A stretch of 64,000 nucleotides of DNA from Caenispirillum bisanense (GTDB lineage: Bacteria; Pseudomonadota; Alphaproteobacteria; Rhodospirillales; UBA2165): NCBI GenBank assembly GCA_945877815.1, contig CAMDWJ010000003.1, forward strand, positions 1 to 64,000, written 5' to 3'. Below are positions 55,618 to 63,361 of the stretch, piece by piece (within the stretch, counting starts at the first letter, position 1; each line of letters opens with the position of its first letter). The position numbers were made by a program, and so were the translations under genes. The notes beneath the pieces are model-generated. The model searched no databases, was not told where the DNA came from, and worked only from the letters and a program-made list of their open reading frames with translations.

Positions 55618-56721
55618 ATGGCCTATGTCGCGGTAAAAGGGGGCGAGAAGGCCATCGATGCCGCCCATCGCCTGCTGGCCAAGGAACGGCGGGGCGATCC
55701 AGCGGTTCCGGAACTGAGCCTCGATCAGATCTCCCAGCAATTGTCGCTCTCGGTCGATCGCGTCATGACGGAAGGGTCGATCTACGATCGCGAACTGGCG
55801 GCATTGGCCATCAAACAAGCGCGCGGCGATCTGGTGGAAGCCATTTTCCTGCTGCGCGCCTATCGTGCGACTTTGCCGCGTCTCGCTGAGTCCAAACCGA
55901 TCGAAACCAATCGCATGCGGGCGCGACGTCGCATCTCGGCGATCTTCAAGGATGTGCCGGGAGGCCAAGTCCTCGGCGGCACCTTCGACTATACGCATCG
56001 CCTGCTCGATTTCACCCTCGCGGCGCCGTCCGTCTTTCCGGACGCCGAGATCGCCGAACCCAGCGACACGATGCCGCCGCATGTTTTGGCGATCCTGGGC
56101 GACGAAGGTTTGATTCAGCCTGAACGTCGCGACGAGAACCTGCAAAATCCGCCCGATCTGACCCGCGAGCCATTGGAATTCCCCGCCGCGCGCGCGACAC
56201 GCCTGCAGAACCTCGCGCGCGGCGACGAAGGCTTTCTCCTGTCGCTCGGTTATTCGACGCAGCGGGGTTACGGCCGCAATCATCCCTTCGCCGGTGAAAT
56301 CCGGATCGGCGAAGTTGAAGTCGTGATCGAACCGGAAGAACTCGGCTTTCCCGTTGTGATCGGCGAAATCACCGTCACCGAGTGTGAAACGGTCAATCAG
56401 TTCAGCGGCTCCAAGAGCGAGCCCGCCCAGTTCACCCGCGGCTACGGCCTGACCTTCGGCGAGGCGGAGCGCAAGGCGATGGCCATGGCGCTGGTCGATC
56501 GCGCGTTGCGTGCGACCGAGTTAGGCGAAGATGTCTCCGCACCCGCGCAGGATGAGGAATTCGTTCTGTACCATTCCGACAATGTCGAAGCCTCGGGCTT
56601 CGTCCAGCACTTGAAGCTGCCCCATTACGTCGATTTCCAATCTGAACTCAACATCGTGCGCAAAATCCGCGGTGACGAACAGGTCGCGGACGAAGCCTTG
56701 GCCGAAGGAATCCTGGCATGA
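55618..56721 (+). CDS. phnI: C-P lyase subunit PhnI (ribose triphosphate phosphonylating subunit)
   Basis: The 367-residue catalytic subunit displaces adenine from ATP with phosphonate to form ribose 1-phosphonate triphosphate, as part of the PhnGHIJ complex. MAYVAVKGGEKAIDAAHRLL is the diagnostic start; SQQLSLSVDRVMTEGSIYD, LGYSTQRGYGRNHPFAGEIR-type wording and EITVTECETVNQF are present. The ATG at 55618 follows phnH by one base; the frame is open to 55579. The phnJ start overlaps its TGA. Confidence 0.93.
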   Translation: MAYVAVKGGEKAIDAAHRLLAKERRGDPAVPELSLDQISQQLSLSVDRVMTEGSIYDRELAALAIKQARGDLVEAIFLLRAYRATLPRLAESKPIETNRMRARRRISAIFKDVPGGQVLGGTFDYTHRLLDFTLAAPSVFPDAEIAEPSDTMPPHVLAILGDEGLIQPERRDENLQNPPDLTREPLEFPAARATRLQNLARGDEGFLLSLGYSTQRGYGRNHPFAGEIRIGEVEVVIEPEELGFPVVIGEITVTECETVNQFSGSKSEPAQFTRGYGLTFGEAERKAMAMALVDRALRATELGEDVSAPAQDEEFVLYHSDNVEASGFVQHLKLPHYVDFQSELNIVRKIRGDEQVADEALAEGILA

Positions 56722-57554
56722 CCGCCGGCTATAATTTCGCCTACCTCGACGAACAAACCAAACGGATGATCCGCCGCGCCATCCTCAAGGCGGTGGCGAT
56801 CCCCGGCTATCAGGTTCCATTCGGCAGCCGCGAGATGCCGCTTCCATACGGCTGGGGCACCGGCGGCATTCAAGTGACAGCCAGCATCATCGGATCAGAT
56901 GACGTCCTGAAAGTTATCGATCAAGGTGCCGACGATACGACCAACGCGATTTCTATCCGACGCTTTTTTGCCAAAACAGCTGGCGTCGCAACGACAACCC
57001 GCACCGCCGATGCGACCATCATCCAAACGCGGCACCGCATTCCGGAAACCCCGCTCCGCGCCGGTCAGATCGTCGTGTTCCAAGTGCCGATCCCGGAGCC
57101 GTTGCGCTGGCTCGAACCACGCGAGTCCGAAACGCGCCAGATGCACGCCTACGCCGATTATGCGATCATGCATGTAAAGCTTTACGAAGACATCGCGCGT
57201 TACGGTCATATCGCCACGACCTACGACTATCCGGTCATCGTAAACGAGCGCTATCTGATGCGGCCATCGCCGATCCCAAAATTCGACAATCCAAAATTGG
57301 ATATGAATCCGGCGCTCATGCTGTTCGGCGCGGGGCGCGAGAAGCGCATCTATGCCGTCCCGCCTTATACCATCGTAAAAAGTTTGGATTTCGAGGACCA
57401 TCCCTTCTCCATCGAAACCTGGGATACGAGTTGCGCTCTGTGCGGCGCGACCAATGCTTTCCTCGACGAGGTCATCACCGATGACCACGGTGGCAAAATG
57501 TTCGTCTGCTCCGATTCGGACCATTGCGCCGAACGCAAGGAGAAGGCGGCATGA
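56718..57554 (+). CDS. phnJ: C-P lyase radical-SAM subunit PhnJ
   Basis: A 278-residue radical-SAM enzyme that cleaves the C-P bond of ribose 1-methylphosphonate 5-phosphate to release methane or another alkane. The Cys pattern C239-x2-C242-x21-C264-x5-C270 (CALC, then CSDSDHC) is exactly that of E. coli PhnJ minus two positions. PYGWGTGGIQVTASIIG and YAVPPYT are conserved. It overlaps phnI and phnK by ATGA. All key residues are present, so the enzyme should be active. Confidence 0.95.
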   Translation: MTAGYNFAYLDEQTKRMIRRAILKAVAIPGYQVPFGSREMPLPYGWGTGGIQVTASIIGSDDVLKVIDQGADDTTNAISIRRFFAKTAGVATTTRTADATIIQTRHRIPETPLRAGQIVVFQVPIPEPLRWLEPRESETRQMHAYADYAIMHVKLYEDIARYGHIATTYDYPVIVNERYLMRPSPIPKFDNPKLDMNPALMLFGAGREKRIYAVPPYTIVKSLDFEDHPFSIETWDTSCALCGATNAFLDEVITDDHGGKMFVCSDSDHCAERKEKAA

Positions 57555-58351
57555 ACGCTATTTCGAAAATTGCCGCCAACGATCTTCCCTTGCTGTCGGT
57601 CCGCCAGCTCGACAAAAGTTTCGGCGCGCGCACGGCCTGCCGCAATATAAACTTCGATCTATGGCCGGGCGAGGTCCTTGCCGTCGTCGGCGAGTCGGGT
57701 GCCGGCAAATCGACCCTGCTGCGCTGTTTGTGCGGCGATCAGCAACCCGATCTCGGCCAAGTTCTTTTCACGCGTCGCGACGGGTCCATTTCAGATCTAT
57801 ATGACATTCCGGAGCCCGAGCGACGCATCCTCATGCGCACCGATTGGGGCATCATCCACCAGAATCCACGCGATGGGCTGCGGTTTGGCGTCAGCGCGGG
57901 CGCGAATGTCGGCGAACGGCTGATGGCGATCGGTGCGCGCAACTACGCAGAAATCCGCCGCACTGCCGCGATCTGGCTGGAGCGCCTTGAAATCGACGTC
58001 GCGCGTATGGATGAGCTGCCCTTCACCTTCTCGGGCGGCATGCAACAACGTCTTCAGATTGCGCGCAATCTCGTTACGCAACCCCGTCTCGTCTTCATGG
58101 ATGAGCCGACCGGCGGCCTAGACGTCTCGGTGCAGGCCAAGCTCCTCGATCTGCTGCGCTCGTTGGTCGGCGAACTCGGGCTTGCAGCCGTCATTGTCAC
58201 CCACGATCTCGCGGTCGCTCGTCTGCTTGCCGATCGCTTGATGGTGATGCAGGGCGGCGCCGTGGTCGAACTCGGATTGACCGACCAAGTCCTCGACGAT
58301 CCGCAACATCCCTATTCCCAACTTCTCGTTTCTTCGGTCCTACAGATTTGA
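57551..58351 (+). CDS. phnK: C-P lyase-associated ABC ATPase PhnK
   Basis: A 266-residue ABC-type ATPase that binds the C-P lyase core and is needed for phosphonate use. Walker A is GESGAGKST, the signature FSGGMQQRLQIARNL, Walker B FMDEPTGGLDVSVQ and the switch IVTHDLAVARLL. ATG overlaps the phnJ stop. The family resembles oligopeptide ATPases but lacks membrane partners, in keeping with a soluble role on the lyase complex. Confidence 0.93.
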   Translation: MNAISKIAANDLPLLSVRQLDKSFGARTACRNINFDLWPGEVLAVVGESGAGKSTLLRCLCGDQQPDLGQVLFTRRDGSISDLYDIPEPERRILMRTDWGIIHQNPRDGLRFGVSAGANVGERLMAIGARNYAEIRRTAAIWLERLEIDVARMDELPFTFSGGMQQRLQIARNLVTQPRLVFMDEPTGGLDVSVQAKLLDLLRSLVGELGLAAVIVTHDLAVARLLADRLMVMQGGAVVELGLTDQVLDDPQHPYSQLLVSSVLQI

Positions 58352-58359
58352 GTGCCATC

Positions 58360-59070
58360 ATGAATACCGCGCCTGTCCTTATCGACGTCCACAAACTCGA
58401 AAAGAGCTTTCATCTTCACACCCAAGGCGACGTGACGCTCACGGTCCTACGCGGGCTCGATTTCCGTGTTACGGCGGGCGAATGCGTCGTGCTGAGCGGC
58501 CCGTCCGGCGCCGGCAAATCGACGCTGCTGCGCTGTCTGTACGGCAACTACCTGGCCCGCAGCGGGCAAATCCTGGTTCGCCACGACGGCACCATGATCG
58601 ACATCGCCACCGCGCATCACCGCACGATCCTGGACGTGAGGCGCCGCACCTTGGGTTACGTGAGCCAGTTCCTGCGCGTCGTGCCCCGGGTGACAACGTT
58701 GAATGTCGTCGCCGAACCCCTGGTTCATACCGGAACCCCGGTCGAATCGGCGCGCGCCAAAGCGGCCGGCTTGCTCACCAGGCTCGGCATCCCGGAACGA
58801 CTCTGGCACGTCGCCCCGCAGACTTTTTCGGGCGGCGAGCAGCAACGGGTCAATATCGCCCGGGGCTTTGCCGTCGATTACCCGGTCCTGTTATTAGACG
58901 AGCCGACCTCGGCGCTGGACCCCGAAAACCGCCAGCGCGTCGCCGGTCTGATCGAAGACGCCAAAAATCGCGGCGCTGCCGTCGTCGGGATATTCCACGA
59001 TCACGATTTCGGCTCGATGGTCGGCACGCGCTGGTTCGACGTCCAACCGATCGCGAAGGCCGCCGCATGA
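58360..59070 (+). CDS. phnL: C-P lyase-associated ABC ATPase PhnL
   Basis: A 236-residue ABC ATPase of the PhnL type, a second nucleotide-binding partner of PhnK on the core complex. Walker A is GPSGAGKST, the signature FSGGEQQRVNIARGF, Walker B LLLDEPTSALDPENRQ, and the switch GIFHDHDFG. The ATG at 58360 is preferred; a TTG at 58348 overlaps the phnK stop. phnM overlaps the stop by ATGA. Confidence 0.92.
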   Translation: MNTAPVLIDVHKLEKSFHLHTQGDVTLTVLRGLDFRVTAGECVVLSGPSGAGKSTLLRCLYGNYLARSGQILVRHDGTMIDIATAHHRTILDVRRRTLGYVSQFLRVVPRVTTLNVVAEPLVHTGTPVESARAKAAGLLTRLGIPERLWHVAPQTFSGGEQQRVNIARGFAVDYPVLLLDEPTSALDPENRQRVAGLIEDAKNRGAAVVGIFHDHDFGSMVGTRWFDVQPIAKAAA

Positions 59071-60209
59071 TCGAGCATATCTACACAAACGCGCAGATCG
59101 TCACGGCCGATCGTCAATTTTCAGGCGCCATGGTCGTACGCGACGGCGTCATTGCAGCCTTGGATGAGGGATCCGTCGCCGCACCCGCGGCAACCGACTT
59201 CGGCGGCGATTACCTGCTGCCGGGGTTCGTCGAATTGCATACCGATAATCTCGAAAAACATTTCACGCCGCGGCCTGGCGTACGTTGGCCAAGTTCGGCT
59301 GCCGTCGTCGCTCACGACGCGCAAATAGTTGCGGCGGGCATCACTACCGTGTTCGACGCGTTATCGCTCGGCGATATCTTCGAAGGCAGCCAGCGCGTCA
59401 AGAATTTGCGTGAAATGGTCGACGGCATCCGCGACGCGCGCGAGGCAGGTGCCCTCAAGGCGGATCACTGGCTGCATCTGCGTTGCGAGCTCAGCTTTTC
59501 CTCCGTTCTCGAACTGTACGAAAGCATGATGGACGATCCGGACGTGCGTATCGTCTCGATCATGGACCACACACCCGGTCAGCGGCAGTTCGTCGATGTC
59601 GACAAGTACCGCTTCTATTACATGAAAAAATACGGCCTTTCCGATGCCGAATTCGAAGAGTTCCTCGCCGAACGCCGGGCCGACCAGGCCAAGTACAGTG
59701 CACGGCATCGACGCGCCATTCTGGAACGCGCACTTGCGCGCGGCCACATCCTCGCAAGCCACGACGATGCGACGGCGGAGCACGTGGCCGAATCATCCGC
59801 CGACGGCATGGTCATTGCCGAATTTCCGACCACCGTGGAGGCCGCGCAGGCCTCGCACGAACTCGGGCTCTCCGTTCTGATGGGCGGCCCCAATATTGTC
59901 CTCGGCGGTTCTCATTCAGGAAACGTCGCGGCTCAGGAACTCGCCGGCCATGGGGTCCTGGACATCATTTCGTCGGACTATGTCCCCTCCTGCCTGGTGC
60001 ACACCCCCTTCGCACTTGCCGGGGCGGGGATCGGCTTCGATCTGCCGGCTGCGATCAATCTCGTGTCGCGCAATCCGGCGCGGGCCGCTGGACTTTCCGA
60101 CCGTGGCGAGATCGCCGTCGGCCAGCGAGCAGATTTTCTTAGGGTTCGCAAAAGCGACGAGCTCGCCATCGTATGTTCCGCTTGGCGCGAGGGAACGAGA
60201 GTTGTCTGA
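59067..60209 (+). CDS. phnM: alpha-D-ribose 1-methylphosphonate 5-triphosphate diphosphatase PhnM
   Basis: A 380-residue amidohydrolase that removes pyrophosphate from the ribose phosphonate triphosphate made by PhnGHI. LPGFVELHTDNLEKHFTPRPG has the standard metal-binding motif (here split: HTDNLEKH and TPRPGV). MDHTPGQRQF, ASHDDATAEH, GGPNIVLGGSHSGNV and ISSDYVPSCL are present. It is the canonical copy, in contrast to the divergent gene at 48593. The ATG overlaps the phnL stop, whereas the open frame runs far upstream inside phnL. Confidence 0.93.
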   Translation: MIEHIYTNAQIVTADRQFSGAMVVRDGVIAALDEGSVAAPAATDFGGDYLLPGFVELHTDNLEKHFTPRPGVRWPSSAAVVAHDAQIVAAGITTVFDALSLGDIFEGSQRVKNLREMVDGIRDAREAGALKADHWLHLRCELSFSSVLELYESMMDDPDVRIVSIMDHTPGQRQFVDVDKYRFYYMKKYGLSDAEFEEFLAERRADQAKYSARHRRAILERALARGHILASHDDATAEHVAESSADGMVIAEFPTTVEAAQASHELGLSVLMGGPNIVLGGSHSGNVAAQELAGHGVLDIISSDYVPSCLVHTPFALAGAGIGFDLPAAINLVSRNPARAAGLSDRGEIAVGQRADFLRVRKSDELAIVCSAWREGTRVV

Positions 60210-60222
60210 CCGGAGAGCAGAT

Positions 60223-60753
60223 ATGGATGCCATCGAAGATTTGATCGCGCTCATGAAACAACGTGGCACCGCCCAATATGGGCGCGAAGCCGTATCGCAG
60301 GCCGACCACGCGCTCCAATGCGCTATGCTCGCCGAGATGGAAGAAGCGGACGCCCCCTTGATTGCAGCCGCGCTACTCCATGACGTCGGCCACCTTCTGG
60401 CAAAACCGCATGGCGACGACATCAACGACAAACATGAAAGCATCGGCTGGGGGTTCCTCAGAACCCATTTCGGCCCCGCGGTTTCCGAACCCGTCCGCTT
60501 GCATGTCGAAGCCAAGCGCTATCTGTGTGCCGTCGATTCAGACTATTTCGGAATTTTGTCGCCCGCCTCCGTGCGGAGCCTGGAGTTGCAAGGAGGCTGG
60601 CATTCGCCGGCCGAAGCCCTGGCCTTCGAAAAGACGGAATATAACGAGGATGCGGTCCGGCTTCGCAGATGGGACGATCGGGCGAAGACGCCGGGTGCGA
60701 AGACGAAATCGATCGATGGTTACGCCGAATTGTTGCGCGACCTGTGCCGCTAG
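60223..60753 (+). CDS. PhnZ-like HD-domain phosphonate oxygenase
   Basis: A 176-residue HD-fold protein of the group that includes PhnZ, a mixed-valence di-iron oxygenase that cleaves the C-P bond of 1-hydroxyphosphonates. Y19 and E22 (in QYGREAVSQADHALQ), H29, H53-D54 (LLHDVGH), H71, H94 and D151 correspond to the Tyr/Glu pair and the six iron ligands of PhnZ. GGAGAG precedes the ATG. The partner hydroxylase (PhnY/TmpA type) is not in the window; it lies between phnM and phnN in the C-P lyase operon. Specificity for 2-amino-1-hydroxyethylphosphonate versus other substrates cannot be told. Confidence 0.82.
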   Translation: MDAIEDLIALMKQRGTAQYGREAVSQADHALQCAMLAEMEEADAPLIAAALLHDVGHLLAKPHGDDINDKHESIGWGFLRTHFGPAVSEPVRLHVEAKRYLCAVDSDYFGILSPASVRSLELQGGWHSPAEALAFEKTEYNEDAVRLRRWDDRAKTPGAKTKSIDGYAELLRDLCR

Positions 60754-61316
60754 AGCTTTCGCCGCTCGTCTATGTCATGGGTCCGTCGGGGGCCGGCAAG
60801 GATTCCGTGCTTCGCTTCGCGCGCGTCAATCTAAGTACACCCGACAAGATCGCCTTTGCCCATCGCTATATCACGCGCCCGCCTGAGATCTCAGGCGAGA
60901 ACCATGTTGCCCTGACCCGGCCCGAATTCGAGGCACGCCAAAGCGCGGGGCTTTTTGCCTTCGATTGGGTAGCACATCAAACCTGCTACGGCGTCGGCAT
61001 CGAGATCGAGATCTGGCGCACAGCCGGATTTGTCGTCGTGATGAACGGTTCGCGTAACCACTTTGCGAAGCTTTCCGCTCAGCCCGCGAATATCGTCCCG
61101 GTCCTGATCACGGCTAGTCCACAGATTCTGGCCACCCGCCTGGCGCGTCGCGGGCGTGAGTCCGAACTGGACGTGATCGCACGGATGCAACGTGAAGCAG
61201 TCCTCCCCGCGGATCGATCCATCACCGTCATCGATAATTCGGGGCCCATAGAAATCGCGGGCAGCCGCTTTGTCGAATTGCTGCGCCGCCTCGCCCGCAT
61301 GCCTGTCCACGCCTAA
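60744..61316 (+). CDS. phnN: ribose 1,5-bisphosphate phosphokinase PhnN
   Basis: A 190-residue kinase that turns ribose 1,5-bisphosphate, the product of the C-P lyase route, into PRPP. The P-loop is VMGPSGAGKDS and the guanylate-kinase-like base region is YITRPPEISGENHVALT; the ending ITVIDNSGPIEIAG is typical. The GTG start at 60744 overlaps the oxygenase gene by 10 bases. The frame is open to 60669. The DUF1045 gene is convergent, overlapping by 4 bases. Confidence 0.9.
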   Translation: MPLELSPLVYVMGPSGAGKDSVLRFARVNLSTPDKIAFAHRYITRPPEISGENHVALTRPEFEARQSAGLFAFDWVAHQTCYGVGIEIEIWRTAGFVVVMNGSRNHFAKLSAQPANIVPVLITASPQILATRLARRGRESELDVIARMQREAVLPADRSITVIDNSGPIEIAGSRFVELLRRLARMPVHA

Positions 61317-62008
61317 GCTTCGGCGAGTGGTAACCGCGCCAAGACGCGAAACGGCGCCGCGCGGTCGTCCTGAGTGAAAATCGCCAAATCGCGGATCACA
61401 AGCGGCACCGCACAAAAGGAGGCGGTAAGCTCCTCGAGCTTGCGTTTCACAACACTATGCTCCGGTTCATCGAGCGATCCCGTCAGGGTCAGATGGAACC
61501 TGAACTCTTCCAGGACATAAGGATAACCCCAACGCATCAGGTATTCGTCTTGGCGGGGTGACAGCCCTGCAGCCCGGCGGCGCGTCAATTCCTCGGCCGA
61601 AGCGAGCGCGCGAAAGCGATCGAACGTCCGCACACAATCGGCGGCGAGATCTTCGAGTGCCGGTGACGCTTCGGATGGGACCAACGCCAGAAAACGCCCA
61701 ATCGCCTTGAGCGTCAGGCCATCGAGCCGGAAAGCCCTCCATCCGGCTGCGAAAACCGAGACGGCCGCCACAAGATCGTCTTCCGTCTTACCGGACACCA
61801 AAGGAAATGGAGCTTTGAGCGTCCCGTGGAAACCATAGTACCGCGGATCGGCCGTTATTTCATCAAGGCGTTTCGCCGAGATATCCGGAATTACCGGCTG
61901 TCGGTACATCTCGCCGGATTCGGGATCACGTCCGAGCCACCCACGGGCGAACCGCGCAAGCGGTTCGTCCGGCGTGGGCGCAAAATAAATAGCGTAGCGG
62001 CGCATCAT
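61313..62008 (-). CDS. DUF1045 phosphonate-operon protein (2H phosphoesterase-like)
   Basis: A 231-residue member of the DUF1045 family found in phosphonate operons. The two H-x-T/L motifs of the 2H phosphoesterase fold are visible: FHGTLKAPF and FHLTLTGSL, so it could hydrolyse a cyclic phosphodiester, perhaps doing the job of PhnP (no phnP is present). It begins RRYAIYFAPTPDEPL, the usual start, and the last third is RDLAIFTQDDRAAPF. This is inference; no activity is established here. Confidence 0.88.
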   Translation of the reverse strand: MMRRYAIYFAPTPDEPLARFARGWLGRDPESGEMYRQPVIPDISAKRLDEITADPRYYGFHGTLKAPFPLVSGKTEDDLVAAVSVFAAGWRAFRLDGLTLKAIGRFLALVPSEASPALEDLAADCVRTFDRFRALASAEELTRRRAAGLSPRQDEYLMRWGYPYVLEEFRFHLTLTGSLDEPEHSVVKRKLEELTASFCAVPLVIRDLAIFTQDDRAAPFRVLARLPLAEA

Positions 62009-62255
62009 GCTCCAATACCGATACTCCTCTTATAGCGCCATAATATGAATATTGGAGGACGCATCGTTCCGTGCAATTAACTTGCACAAGAAATCTACTT
62101 GCTCCGGTACGCCTCCCCGGTACAAATCATCTAATGCGTTGTTAGCTCGATCTCTCAGAGTCCTGGGATTTCAAGGGTTAGCGCCGGGGCGGCGTTCTCT
62201 TGGATGGTTTCTAACTCTACCCATAATCCTACCCATTTCGATTCGTGAGAACAGG
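62009..62255. other. intergenic stretch after the phosphonate cluster
   Basis: About 250 bases without a credible gene. The left part is AT-rich and should carry the DUF1045 promoter. The right part holds the second pair of TACCCA repeats (62218-62235). The composition is lower in GC than the neighbours, as in the tRNA-Ser-side region. Confidence 0.4.
62218..62235. repeat. paired TACCCA direct repeat (right copy)
   Basis: TACCCA occurs at 62218-62223 and 62230-62235, 12 bases start to start and both followed by T, as in the copy at 47186-47203. The intervening 6 bases differ. The two copies bracket the whole phosphonate cluster. Confidence 0.45.
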
Positions 62256-63125
62256 CTAGGGTCTAAGCTTATTTTTCATGAACGTTGCGAGCGGTTCATA
62301 TAGCAACGGCGATTGGGCTTCCTCAGTTTCTATCCAGACCAATTCGATCTCCCCGCCTCGCCTGCGGTAGTTTCGCACGAACCGGTCGGGTTCAAGCTCG
62401 TCACCGCCGCGATCGGGATCGACATAAATGTGCGCGAAATCCGGCCGGCCTTGAACATAGATCGCCGGCAAAAGTTCGGCCTCGTCATTGCGTTCAAGGA
62501 TCAACAAGGGATTTCCTTCCTCCATGCGCGCCGTATCGGTCCAATAAACATGATGCTTTTCGAGCATGGAGATGGCCCATTCAGGTGGGTTGGGGCCCTG
62601 CGCCGCCTCATAGGCACGACGATAACGCGATAGCGGATTGATGACCGGGGCCACCATTCCGACGCAGCGCACGCGCGCATCGAAGGCCGGATCCAAGTCC
62701 GAACTTTTGAGCGCCGAGTAGCGCCCATCCTCGGGACGCATTGCCGCCAACATGGCCAAATGCCCGCCGCTCGAGGCGCCGACGAGCCCAACGCGATTGG
62801 GATCGAGACGTAGTTTCTGGGCGTTCGATTTGAGCCAACGGATCGCATAATTGACGTCCTGCAACGACGTTGGATAGCCGTGGGGCCCTTGACGAAAGTC
62901 GAGCGACGCTGAAGCTACTCCCTCAGGAATAAGGGATTCAGCACGCATCGTGCCGGACATACGGTCGCTTAGGTTCCAAGCACCTCCATGCAGATCGACG
63001 ACGAAGGGAAAAGGCCCATTGCCTTCGGGACGAAATAATCGAAGTTGGTAGCTTTCAGGTCCGTGTATTACGTAAGTCAGGTCCTCATACGCCAGATTAG
63101 TCTGGATCCGAGCGATCCGAGCCAT
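62256..63125 (-). CDS. alpha/beta-hydrolase (HSL/BD-FAE-type esterase)
   Basis: A 289-residue esterase-like hydrolase. The oxyanion motif is DLHGGAW, the nucleophile Ser is in GLVGASSGGHLAMLAAMRP, and the C-terminal acid/His pair is not securely placed (candidates in QGRPDFAHIYVD and AQSPLLYEPL). The ATG at 63125 (MARIARIQTN) is preferred over 63143. Substrate is unknown. It is alone on its strand between the phosphonate cluster and selO. Confidence 0.82.
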   Translation of the reverse strand: MARIARIQTNLAYEDLTYVIHGPESYQLRLFRPEGNGPFPFVVDLHGGAWNLSDRMSGTMRAESLIPEGVASASLDFRQGPHGYPTSLQDVNYAIRWLKSNAQKLRLDPNRVGLVGASSGGHLAMLAAMRPEDGRYSALKSSDLDPAFDARVRCVGMVAPVINPLSRYRRAYEAAQGPNPPEWAISMLEKHHVYWTDTARMEEGNPLLILERNDEAELLPAIYVQGRPDFAHIYVDPDRGGDELEPDRFVRNYRRRGGEIELVWIETEEAQSPLLYEPLATFMKNKLRP

Positions 63126-63361
63126 CCTCTTTCTCCCCCTCAACTCTGTCTCAGTTACTCAGCATTCGCGCCCGGGCAGCAACGACGACTACCCTACTGC
63201 TCTTCAGATCGTACCTCCGTCTGCACGGGTTAGGAAGCAGAGCGACTAAACCATATCAGCAATCACAGCGATCTCCGGCTCGGATCGCACGCTAAGATGC
63301 GGTGGACAAATCTGCGCACTTTGCCCATATCCTTAACTGCACAATCGCATTGAGCAAAAAC
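63126..63361. other. intergenic region between the esterase and selO
   Basis: Divergent promoter space of about 235 bases. No gene, hairpin or operator stands out in it. Confidence 0.35.

Noticed and set aside
60669-60743. Longer N terminus for PhnN
   Set aside because: The added residues lie inside the HD oxygenase gene and lack similarity; the GTG at 60744 gives the usual distance to the P-loop.
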